From the NCBI GenBank assembly GCA_013138735.1, contig WTCE01000030.1, positions 1-64,000 of the forward strand: a stretch of 64,000 nt of DNA. Direction: 5' to 3'. Each line of letters opens with the position of its first letter. The first letter of the stretch is position 1. This document shows, piece by piece, positions 10,177-19,000 of the stretch. The notes beneath the pieces were generated by a model, which saw only the letters and a program-made list of their open reading frames with translations, was not told the origin of the DNA and made no database searches. The stretch is from Crocinitomix sp. Lineage in GTDB: Bacteria > Bacteroidota > Bacteroidia > Flavobacteriales_D > Crocinitomicaceae. The translations under genes and the position numbers were made by a program.

Positions 10177-11162
10177 GTATGTAAATATTATTTAATTAGA
10201 TAAGTGTCGGCTTTATTATTTGTTATATCGAGTAATCTTTATATCTCATTTTACTTCCATAAAGATAGAAAAAACAATCTTTTTAAAAAAATAGTCTTTT
10301 CTGAAGTTACTTCACTATTTGCTGTTGTAATATACAATAATGAAGCTATCAAAAGGAATGAAAAGCACTACCTATTCTCAATTAGGTCAAATCTAAAAAA
10401 AAAATACGCCTTTAAAAAACAATAATAAACGCTGTAAATCGCTGATAAGCAAGCTACAGAAGATTTGCGATTCTGACATGAATACTTTGCTTTCTAATGT
10501 GTTAAATTTCGCTCAACTATTTTGCAACAATCGTTAATCCAAAAAAGAAGGTTCAAAAACTATCTACCATTCTTTGATTTTATTGCCCAATACTGGCAAA
10601 ATTGTTACCGTTTATCTGACCACAATTCGTCATTTACAGAAACTTGATTTGGCTTTGCACACATATAAATCCGATTACCAGCAAACCAATAATGGCTGGG
10701 TTAGTATATGAATTAAATTTGAACCTGATATAATACAGCCATCATCTATGTACCATTCGCCAAAAGTGAAATCACCTGCATTGATTAAAGTTTCTTCTTC
10801 GAAACTTTAACCTGCTAAAGTGATGTTGGGACCATTGGAATATTATTTAATGTTAACTGATAAACCGACAGTAAGGCATTCGGTTAAAACAGTTTTTCAT
10901 TACTGCTCGTAATCAAACTGTAACTTCTGAATTCCAAAAAACTTCCTTAAGCCAGCGTTGTTCACTTTGATACATGCTGTTTTTAGTAGCTAGATAGCTC
11001 ATAAAAGTTCATGCAAATCATTATGATTGTGCTATGAAGCATCAGTAGTATCCAAGCGGCAGGTTTCTTGGCAGTATGTAATTCTGCCTTACAAGCTAAA
11101 AGGTGTTTTAGGAATGAGGGTTCCAAGAATTAAAAACACAACATCAGTTAATATAGAAATAC
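10177..11162. other. Decayed intergenic region upstream of the PKS
   Basis: No intact gene is visible in nearly 1 kb. The part next to 10176 must hold the PKS promoter, but I cannot place a confident TAnnTTTG box. On the minus strand, around 10730-10850, broken frames read like protein (ETLINAGDFTFGEWYIDDG) but are interrupted by stops. A short hairpin (AAAGTTTC/GAAACTTT) lies at 10787-10808, and a copy of the sigma-factor 5' region at 10641-10720. It looks like a graveyard of one or more minus-strand genes. Confidence 0.5.
10641..10720 (-). repeat. Degenerate copy of the sigma-factor gene 5' region
   Basis: This 80-nt stretch aligns along its length with 14195-14285, the start and leader of the ECF sigma-factor gene. 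Shared blocks include TTGATTT-GCTTTGC, ATAAATCC-ATTACCA and CCAATAA-GG-TGGGTT. The copy lacks about 9 nt, and the base pattern that gives the TTG start at 14228 is changed to TCG. No sigma-factor reading frame continues beyond it. A decayed duplication is the simplest reading; shared regulatory DNA is an alternative. Confidence 0.6.
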
Positions 11163-11618
11163 CTAATCAACCCACATATGGCTTGTGGTGTTCCCATGAC
11201 AACTCATACAGTTTCCTGTTGTAATAGGTGAAGACATGTGTTTTGTTCCACCATCTCCGGTTATACTTGGATAAAGGCCATCTTTAAACTTTATTTTTTT
11301 AGTCGTATAGAAATTTCCTTTCGCATCACCTTCAATAGAATATTTCAAATCTCCCGTACCGTTTGCACCTGTATATAATTCTACCAACATATTGGGATAA
11401 ACTGTTGAAAAACTTGGATCATAAACTGTTCCCGCGGCTTCAAACCATCCTTCAACACCACCTATTTTCGAATGGCAGGCCATACAATTTTCACCTGCGT
11501 TATGGCTTTCATCATCACCATACGTGCTAATCTTTTTTTCAAATCGATCCCCTTCGCAAGATTGAAATAGGAATAGTGTTGAAATTGCGAATATAAATTG
11601 AATACTTTTTCTCATCAT
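11163..11618 (-). CDS. Lipoprotein with two CxxCH motifs
   Basis: This is a 151-residue exported lipoprotein: a hydrophobic leader ends in LFQSC with the lipidated Cys at about 21. CMACH (45-49) and CMSCH (137-141) match the c-type heme attachment motif, so it may be a small diheme cytochrome facing the periplasm. Between them lies a domain with YPNMLVELYTGANGTGDLKY that is shared with the gene just upstream. The two genes are tandem paralogues with a 9-nt gap and are surely co-transcribed. They follow the sigma/anti-sigma pair and the metal-efflux genes. An electron-transfer or metal-sensing role is inference; the two motifs could instead bind a metal without heme. Confidence 0.75.
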   Translation of the reverse strand: MMRKSIQFIFAISTLFLFQSCEGDRFEKKISTYGDDESHNAGENCMACHSKIGGVEGWFEAAGTVYDPSFSTVYPNMLVELYTGANGTGDLKYSIEGDAKGNFYTTKKIKFKDGLYPSITGDGGTKHMSSPITTGNCMSCHGNTTSHMWVD

Positions 11619-11627
11619 TTAATAATT

Positions 11628-12125
11628 TTATTTTGTCCAAATTTCACTTGTTGTATTGCCGTGACAACTAGTGCAATTACCTGTTACAATTGGGCTATTC
11701 ATATATTGCGTAGTCAAATCTCCTTCAACAGCAGGGTATAGTCCTGATTGTAAATTAATAGTAGAAGACGAATAAAAATTTCCTCTACCATCTACTTCAA
11801 AGGTATATTTTAAATCACCCGTTCCACTTGGCCCCGTGAACAGCTTCACTGTTGTATTTGGGTAGGTTGTCACTAGTGATTCGTCATAAACTGTTGAAGC
11901 AATTGTAAACCAACCTTCTCCTGTTCCTCCCGAATAGTGACAACTGGCACATGCAAGTCCCATATTATGACTTTCCATATCTCCATAGCTACTTAGCTTA
12001 TATTCACCCCCACCTTCTATTACTATATCCGCTGGCACAGCTTCTTCATAAGGTTCTGTTTTGTCCTTTGCACAAGACATAAATGTTAAAATAGAGAGTA
12101 AGAATAAACTTGTTACTAATTTCAT
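11628..12125 (-). CDS. Lipoprotein with two CxxCH motifs, paralogue of the next gene
   Basis: A 165-residue exported lipoprotein with its lipobox at LTFMSC (Cys 18) and two heme-type motifs, CASCH (59-63) and CTSCH (151-155). It shares order and spacing with the downstream 151-residue protein, including SYGDMESHN before the first motif, YPNTTVKLFTGPSGTGDLKY in the middle and SPIVTGN before the second. It is the first gene of the tandem pair, 53 nt after the barrel protein gene. Diheme cytochrome c is the leading reading, but no axial ligand or partner can be assigned from sequence alone. Confidence 0.75.
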   Translation of the reverse strand: MKLVTSLFLLSILTFMSCAKDKTEPYEEAVPADIVIEGGGEYKLSSYGDMESHNMGLACASCHYSGGTGEGWFTIASTVYDESLVTTYPNTTVKLFTGPSGTGDLKYTFEVDGRGNFYSSSTINLQSGLYPAVEGDLTTQYMNSPIVTGNCTSCHGNTTSEIWTK

Positions 12126-12178
12126 TTTTCTAAGTGTTTTCTAATAAGATAAACAAGTGCAAAAAAGGTTGGGAAGGA

Positions 12179-13627
12179 TTAAAAATATTTTTTAATTCCA
12201 AGTCCAACCCCTATCGAATAAGGTTTTATTACAACATTTTCATCTGAAGAAATCGAGTTAAGCATTAGACTATATCTAAAATCCGAAACAATGGAAAAAC
12301 CGCTTTTAAAATTGTATTGCGTTCCAATTCCTAATCCAAAAGAAAAAGTTAGCGGTAAAATTGTTGTTTGATTTCCTAAACTAATATAGGATTCATTTCT
12401 ATTGGACTGATTCATCAAATAGTTGATCAATAAATCTCCTTTTAGATTTAAAAGCCATTTGTCTCTTGCAATAAAATTGTAGCGAATTCCGATAGGCATT
12501 TCCAAGTAATAAAAATAACGCTCAACATAGAAAAAATCATCCTCATCCTGATATTCTCCTTCTTCAATATGCACTTCACCAAAAGCAGTTTGAAAATCAA
12601 AATTATCAACTTCAGTTCTTAAACGCTGTTCAAGCTCCGTTTTTTCAAAATTCAAGCCTGTAAACAGTTCAATTCTCTTGTTAATCTTTATACCAAACTG
12701 GGCGTGTAGACCAAATCCGTCAGCTAGTTCAATCTCCTCGTTTTGTCCAGTGGCTAGTCCATTATTCTTATAAAAAGCTGAAGTTCGAATGCTTTGTGCT
12801 GCTAATTCAATATACTTTATGCGTTTAAATTTTCCAGGAATATCAATGGCCGTCGTATCGGCTAATCTGTTTATGGCTTGTTCAGTAGCGAGCGTGTCTG
12901 AATTTGATGGTTCTAATACCATTGCAATCGTATCATTTATTTCTGGAGTTTCTTTTGCTATATCGTCATTTTGCAATCCATCATCCCCCTCTGTTTTCAT
13001 ACTATTATCATCAATGGAATCTGCCTTTACAGTAGCCATTTTCATCCCTTTCTTATTATCAATTACATTTTCAATAGCATCAATTATTGGTTCATTTTCA
13101 GCTAAATTCGTTGCACTACTTGTTTCATTTTCCTGCGCCCATTTTTGGCCAACGGCATTGGTATTATTGTTATTTCCTGCTTCATTCAGATCTGTTTTTT
13201 TGACAGTATTTGAAAAATTCATGTTTTGGGTATTTGTCTGAGCAAACTGTTTGTTTTCATATTCAGTTGAATCAGACTTATTGTTAGAATCAGCTTGCAC
13301 CATCTCATGCTCTGTTTCTCTATGTTTAGAATCGTTTAAAGTGCTGTATAATGAAATAGGTTTTGCGCTTTGAGCAGAATTAATGTCGTCCTCAATAAAG
13401 TTTCTAGGCTGAAATTGATAAAAGTAGATCCCAACTATTAAACCCGTTATAGAAATTAACCCCAACCACATATAAAATCCGGGTCTTCGTTTCTTTTTTT
13501 CGGCATCAAGTTGTGCAACATTTTTTTCTATTGCAGCCCATAATCCTTCTGTACCAGAAGCAACATGATTTCCTATCTTCTCTCGAATTGCTTTGTCAAA
13601 CGCCTTATGTTTCTTCTCTTCTCGCAT
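12179..13627 (-). CDS. Membrane-anchored anti-sigma-like protein with C-terminal beta-barrel-like domain
   Basis: Residues 1-45 are a charged cytoplasmic segment (HVASGTEGLWAAIEKNV), followed by one membrane helix at about 49-70, a long Asn/Ser/Glu-rich low-complexity linker (80-270), and a C-terminal region (275-482) of alternating strands ending in IGVGLGIKKYF, like outer-membrane porin-type proteins. The gene follows the sigma-factor gene with only 1 nt between stop and start, so the pair is translationally coupled; this is how Bacteroidota sigma/anti-sigma pairs are arranged. The protein probably holds the sigma factor at the inner membrane and senses envelope state through its periplasmic part. 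Whether the barrel-like part inserts in the outer membrane while the N-terminus sits in the inner one is an open question. Confidence 0.75.
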   Translation of the reverse strand: MREEKKHKAFDKAIREKIGNHVASGTEGLWAAIEKNVAQLDAEKKKRRPGFYMWLGLISITGLIVGIYFYQFQPRNFIEDDINSAQSAKPISLYSTLNDSKHRETEHEMVQADSNNKSDSTEYENKQFAQTNTQNMNFSNTVKKTDLNEAGNNNNTNAVGQKWAQENETSSATNLAENEPIIDAIENVIDNKKGMKMATVKADSIDDNSMKTEGDDGLQNDDIAKETPEINDTIAMVLEPSNSDTLATEQAINRLADTTAIDIPGKFKRIKYIELAAQSIRTSAFYKNNGLATGQNEEIELADGFGLHAQFGIKINKRIELFTGLNFEKTELEQRLRTEVDNFDFQTAFGEVHIEEGEYQDEDDFFYVERYFYYLEMPIGIRYNFIARDKWLLNLKGDLLINYLMNQSNRNESYISLGNQTTILPLTFSFGLGIGTQYNFKSGFSIVSDFRYSLMLNSISSDENVVIKPYSIGVGLGIKKYF

Positions 13628-13628
13628 C

Positions 13629-14228
13629 CTATTGGGTTTTAACCTTCATTTGCACATTCTCATTCGCTCTAATCCATTTTTGCAACATTTTTCGAGCATC
13701 ATGGAGTTGGGATTTGCTCGTGCCAACAGAAATACCTAAATGCTCTGCTATTTCCTTATGAGAATAGCCGTCGATTGCATACATATTAAAAACAGTTCTA
13801 CATCCCGCTGGCAAATTTTCAATCATATTCATAATAACCTCTACTTCCAAATTGTCAATAGCCTGGTTCTGGTTCTCAAAACCATTGTTTGCATCCGACA
13901 ATTCACCAATAAGATAGAGCCGTTTTTTACTATTCAAGTTGGTTAACGCTGCATTGACAAAAATTTGTTTTATCCAACCACTTAATGTTTTTGGATCTTT
14001 CAGTTGCTTTAAATTCTTAAAAACATTAAAAAATGCTTGTTGAAAGACTTCTTTGGCAGCTTCGTCATTTTTTAAATAACGATAACATACACTCATCATT
14101 TGAGGAGCGTATAGGTCGTAGAGCTTTTTTCTTGCTTTTTGGTCCCCCTTCAAACAAGCTTCAAGTAATTTATTATTAGTTTCTAATTCGATCAAGTTTG
14201 ATTTAGCTTTGCGCGCAAATAAATCCAA
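13629..14228 (-). CDS. ECF-type RNA polymerase sigma factor
   Basis: Region 2 spans about 30-100 (LYAPQMMSVCYRYLKNDEAA, then FQQAFFNVFKNL and SGWIKQIFVNAALT) and region 4 about 125-190 (AGCRTVFNMYAIDGYSHKEI, then HLGISVGTSKSQLHDARKML with its helix-turn-helix). Length, 199 residues, is normal. No ATG exists upstream of region 2; the frame opens with TTG directly after an in-frame TAA, so the TTG at 14228 or a later TTG (near residue 12) must be used. It directs RNA polymerase to an unknown regulon and is coupled to the membrane-anchored partner downstream. A decayed copy of its 5' region lies at 10641-10720. Confidence 0.9.
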   Translation of the reverse strand: MDLFARKAKSNLIELETNNKLLEACLKGDQKARKKLYDLYAPQMMSVCYRYLKNDEAAKEVFQQAFFNVFKNLKQLKDPKTLSGWIKQIFVNAALTNLNSKKRLYLIGELSDANNGFENQNQAIDNLEVEVIMNMIENLPAGCRTVFNMYAIDGYSHKEIAEHLGISVGTSKSQLHDARKMLQKWIRANENVQMKVKTQ

Positions 14229-14377
14229 TTACCAACAAGACAAAACAAACCAATAAAGGTTGGGTTGGCTAATGAATTTTATTTGATACACATGTTAAAA
14301 ATGGATTTTATAAGCTAATTTATAAAGCGTGTTTCAATTCAATTGTGTTTTAAATAAAACAGAAAAGTGAAGAAGAA

Positions 14378-14857
14378 TTAATCATCATCCGATTCCAATT
14401 CTGTCACATGAATATAATCGCTTCTAATTTCAGGGTGACTGATTTCTCCTCCGCTAGTGCCTGTCACTTTTCCAACAACAATTAAACTGATTGAGAGCAA
14501 TAAGGCTGCTAAAAATCCATATTTCGTTAATTTATGATTCTTGATAGACAGAAACAAAGTTATAATTGAAACAACTCCAAGAATAATTGAGAGGATCAAA
14601 AAAGTTTCAGCATATTCTTCATGGATGTGAATGAGAGTTTCACTGATTCCCGACAGGTCCTCTACCACTTCTTCTCCCGCTTCTCCCGTTAAAAATGCTG
14701 CAACGCCGGTAATTGCTGAAAAAATATTGATTCCTAATGCGGTTTGTTTTATTTGATTTTTTCTCAGTAAAAACCCGGTAATCATCACAAGAGTTCCTAT
14801 TATAACACCTACAATAGGTAAATGATTTACGATTAAATGAAAATGTGCTCCGTTCAT
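14378..14857 (-). CDS. DUF2231-like four-helix membrane protein
   Basis: This 159-residue protein has four predicted membrane helices (about 8-30, 38-58, 82-104, 112-130). The N-terminal HFHLIVNHLPIVG is the conserved histidine-rich signature of the DUF2231 family, whose molecular role is not established. It ends in an acidic tail. It lies 45 nt or more downstream of the CusB-like adaptor on the same strand, so it probably belongs to the efflux transcript; His residues at 5, 7 and 12 could bind heme or metal. A metal-related role is inference from context. Confidence 0.8.
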   Translation of the reverse strand: MNGAHFHLIVNHLPIVGVIIGTLVMITGFLLRKNQIKQTALGINIFSAITGVAAFLTGEAGEEVVEDLSGISETLIHIHEEYAETFLILSIILGVVSIITLFLSIKNHKLTKYGFLAALLLSISLIVVGKVTGTSGGEISHPEIRSDYIHVTELESDDD

Positions 14858-14902
14858 AATTTTTAGTTTAAAATTTATAATTGTTCACTTCTTTTTCCAT
14901 CC

Positions 14903-16042
14903 TTATTCTTGGATGAGATTAAATGCTCCTTTGATTAGAAATTCAGTTTTCGCTGTGAACTCATGCGTATTCAATATCTCTATATAATCAGCATTGATTT
15001 GACCAACTTGAACTTCTACTTGATCCAACTCATAACCTTCGGCTGTTTTATTTTTATTAACTAAAACATAATGTTTATTCTCGACTGAAATAATTGCTTC
15101 TTTTGGCAATGCCATGGTTGAATCACTTGAAGCGTAAATATCAGCTTCAACATACATTCCGGGAGTGAAAAGAGCGGTTTCATTTTCGTTTACTAAGTGA
15201 CAATGAATATTTATGGTACGCTTTTCAGGATCAATGGCTTTATTTATTAAATGAATAATTGCTTGGTATCTAGTTGGATTATTTTGCACGCCAAAAGAAA
15301 CTTCTTGACCAATTGCCACCTGCGCTAAATCCTTCTCAAAAACAGTTAATTCTACGTGCATGTGCTCGGTATTCATTATTGTCAATGCCACATCAGAGGG
15401 ATTTAAAAACAATCCTTTTGTTGCTAAAACGGCTGTCACATAGCCCGAAATAGGTGCTCTAACCACAATAGATGTTCGTAAATTGGTTTCATTCAATGAA
15501 TTTGGATCAATATTCATTAACTGCAATTTCTTTTTTAGCGATTCATAACGGGTTAGCATCACCCGATAGTCTGACTCTGATTTTAAAAAAACCTTTTGAG
15601 AGTTTACGTTATCCTTTGCCAGTTCTTTTTGTCTTTTATAATCCGATTCTAAATAGTTTAATTGATTTTTAGCCTCCAAAAAATCTTGTTGCACCTGGAT
15701 ATAGTCAGGATTTTCTAAAGTGAATAAGGTTTGACCTTTCTTGATTTCTTGACCTTCTAAAAGTGATATGTTTTTCACATACCCTCCAAAATAAGCCGAA
15801 ACTGTCGCTTTATTTTCAGGTGGAACATCTAACATTCCTGTTGTCTTAATTACCCTGTGGAAAGGTTGATTTGTAAACGAATCAAACTCCATTTCCCCCA
15901 AGTCAAATTGAGCGTCCGTAATGATAATATTCTCCGGTTCGATTTCGGTTAGTACAAATTCTGAATCGCTAGGATTTTCAGTTCCGCAAGACATCATCAG
16001 CGAAATTGTTAGGACGGATAAAATCAAGTGTTTGAGCTTCAT
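14903..16042 (-). CDS. cusB: RND efflux periplasmic adaptor lipoprotein, CusB/CzcB family
   Basis: This membrane-fusion protein bridges the inner-membrane RND pump and the outer-membrane channel. I chose the ATG at 16042 because it begins a canonical lipoprotein leader (MKLKHLILSVLTISLMMSCG); an ATG nine codons upstream (16069) is also open. After the lipidated Cys come the beta-barrel/lipoyl half (VSAYFGGYVKNISLLEGQEI), a coiled-coil hairpin (about 110-170), the second lipoyl half (VVRAPISGYVTAV) and the C-terminal barrel. There is no His-rich metal-binding N-terminus. It directly follows the pump gene (30 nt from its stop to this ATG), so the whole complex is made from one transcript. The metal ion cannot be told from this protein. 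Confidence 0.9.
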   Translation of the reverse strand: MKLKHLILSVLTISLMMSCGTENPSDSEFVLTEIEPENIIITDAQFDLGEMEFDSFTNQPFHRVIKTTGMLDVPPENKATVSAYFGGYVKNISLLEGQEIKKGQTLFTLENPDYIQVQQDFLEAKNQLNYLESDYKRQKELAKDNVNSQKVFLKSESDYRVMLTRYESLKKKLQLMNIDPNSLNETNLRTSIVVRAPISGYVTAVLATKGLFLNPSDVALTIMNTEHMHVELTVFEKDLAQVAIGQEVSFGVQNNPTRYQAIIHLINKAIDPEKRTINIHCHLVNENETALFTPGMYVEADIYASSDSTMALPKEAIISVENKHYVLVNKNKTAEGYELDQVEVQVGQINADYIEILNTHEFTAKTEFLIKGAFNLIQE

Positions 16043-16071
16043 TTGTGAATTGTTATTATTGATTTTCATGA

Positions 16072-19000
16072 CTAATTAAGGATGTAGTTTGCTTCAATAG
16101 CTGTTAAATTGAAAAAGAAACGGTTTTGTAAATAATTGAGTTTGATTTTATTTGCATGATCAAGAAATGCAACAAACTGGAGGTAATCAATTTCTCCTGA
16201 TTGAAAGGATTTATTGGCGTTTAATAAAGTTTTCTCAAATAATTCCTTACCATAATTGGTATAATTATCTATCCCTTTTTGGTAAGCTGCCAATTCAAGA
16301 ATTAAGGATTGATAATTTGCTATTAATTGAGTGGACAAATTTTCATATTCATTTTGCCGCATTAAAATTTCAGTTTTATTTGCTCGAATTTTTGCTTTAT
16401 CAGCTCCATAAAAAAGTGGAACAGCTATACCTGCCTGAAATCCAAAATAACGGTTCGGACTTGCGCCATTATTTGATCCTTGAAAAACACCCAAATTAAT
16501 ATCAGGCAAAAGTCCTTGTTTGGTTACTTTTAATTGTTCTTCACTCAATATTACCGATTGGTTTAAATAGGCCAAGGAAGGATTAGATGTCGTGTCCAAC
16601 GGAGATATTACAACTGTTTCAATTTCATTTTCAAGAATTGCATAAACAGTGTCAGACTGAATCCATTTATTGAATTGCAAAATTGATTTCTCATAATTGA
16701 GCTGACTTTGATCTAATAAAACGCCTACCTCTTTTCGTTTCGATTGCGCCAATAAAAGCTCTAAATTATTAGACTCTCCTAATTCAAATCGCTTTGTAGC
16801 AGCAGCCAAAAATTTTTGATAGACACTATCTAAATAACTATAATTGACAAGCAATTCACGCCAATGGGAAACGGTATAGTAGCTTGTCGTAATTTCTTTT
16901 TTTATACGTTGCTCACTAATTTCACGACCATTTTCAGCCAAAGCTGTTTGCTGCTTTAACACTTTTTTTTGTGCACTATAAAAAGAAGGGAATTGAATGG
17001 ACTGATTTATTCCCCAAATGTTTAGCGGAATATTATTAGGTGCAATATTATTCTGATCAAAATTGTAATAGATCTCTGTTTTATCAATTGTATAGGCTGC
17101 GCCCTCAGCCTGCTTCGTCATTTCAACTTGATTCAAAGCAGCTTGGATGTGCTTATTGTTTTTCAATCCTAAATCAAGGGCTTTATTTAATGAAATCTCG
17201 AATGTTTGCGCACTGGAATAGGTTCCTAATCCAAGTATTAGAATCAATCCTCCTGCTTTTATTAAACTAGGCTTTCTTTTGTTTTTTATTTTGCCTTTCC
17301 GATCAAATAAAGCATAAAGCACAGGAAGAACGATTAAGGTTAATAAGGTTGCTGAGATTAAACCTCCAATGACAACCGTTGCTAATGGCCTTTGCACCTC
17401 TGCACCCGCATTGGTAGAAATAGCCATAGGTAAAAAACCTAATGCAGCGGCGGCGGCGGTTAGTAAAACAGGGCGTAATCTTAATTGAGTCCCCATAATT
17501 ATACGTTTATTGATATCTAGGATGCCATCATGTTTCAGTTCCTTAAATTGCTCAATGAGCACAATTCCATTCAATACAGCAATACCGAATAGCGCAATGA
17601 AACCTACTCCGGCAGAAATACTAAAAGGCAAATCGCGGAAATACAAGAAAAGCACACCACCAACTGCTGAAAGCGGAATTGCACTGTAAATCATTAAAGC
17701 TTCTTTAATAGATTGAAAGGCAAAATAAAGCAAAAAGAAAATTAGCACTAAGGCTATTGGAACAGCCACCATTAAACGGTTTCTTGCCGAACGCAAGTTT
17801 TCAAATTGACCTCCATATTCAACCATATATCCTTGCGGAATTTCAATTTGAGTTTCTATAATTTCTTGTACATCTTTTACGACGGACTCCAAATCACGAT
17901 TACGCACATTGACGCCAATCACAATTCTTCTTTTGGTATTATCTCTGGATATTTTCGCAGGACCAGTTGAGTAACTTATTTTTGCGAATTCTGAAAAAGG
18001 CAAGGTATTTCCATTAGGTAAACGGATAGATGTTGTCTCTATGTTCGAAATATCTTTTCTATGCGCTTCATCATATCGCACCACTAAATCGAATTGTTTT
18101 TCACCTTCAAAAATTGTTCCGGCTGTTTTACCAGCAAAACCCATTGTTAACACTTCATTTAGATCGGCAATATTAACGCCGTATTTCGCAATTTTCTGCC
18201 GATCATAATGCACAGTCATTTGCGGTAAACCTGCCACCTTTTCAACTGAAATATCAGATGCCCCCTCGACGTTTTGAATCGCCTTTTCAATTTCTGTGGC
18301 TGTTTTGTATAAAACATCTAAATCTTCTCCAAAAATCTTAATCGCCAAATCTGCCCTAACCCCGGTAATCAGCTCATTGAATCGCATTTCAATTGGTTGC
18401 GTGAATTCATAATCTATCCCCGCTATATCCGTTAAGGCTTCTTTAAATGCATCTGTTAACTCATCTTTAGTCTGAGCAGTAACCCATTCACTTTTTGGTT
18501 TTAGTTTGACAATTACATCACTTTCCTCCATTGACATTGGATCAGTAGGCACTTCAGCCGCTCCAATTCGAGATACGACTTGTTCAACTTCAGGAAAAGT
18601 CATTAAAATTTTCTCGATTTGTGTAGTCGTCTCTACAGTTTTTGTCAAAGAAGTTCCTGTTTTAAGCACGGGCTGAATAACCAAATCTCCTTCATCTAAA
18701 GTGGGAACAAACTCTCCGCCCATTCGTCCAAAAAGAATGACTACCAAAACTAGTAAAGCACTTGCACCACCTAAAACAAGAGCCTTTCTTCTTAATGCCC
18801 AAATAATAACTGGCTTATACATTCGTCCTAAAAATGACACCAAGCGAGTTGAAATATTTTTCTTATTTGGATCGGTTGGCTTTAGAAATAAAGACGCCAT
18901 TACAGGCACATAAGTAAAGCAAAGTAGCATTGCTCCAATCAATGCAAAACAAAACACCAAAGCCATTGGTCTAAACATTTTTCCTTCTACACTAACCAAT

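Noticed and set aside
12789-13241. 150-codon open frame on the + strand opposite the anti-sigma-like gene
   Set aside because: It mirrors the low-complexity linker of the real gene and has no start signal, neighbour or motif of its own.
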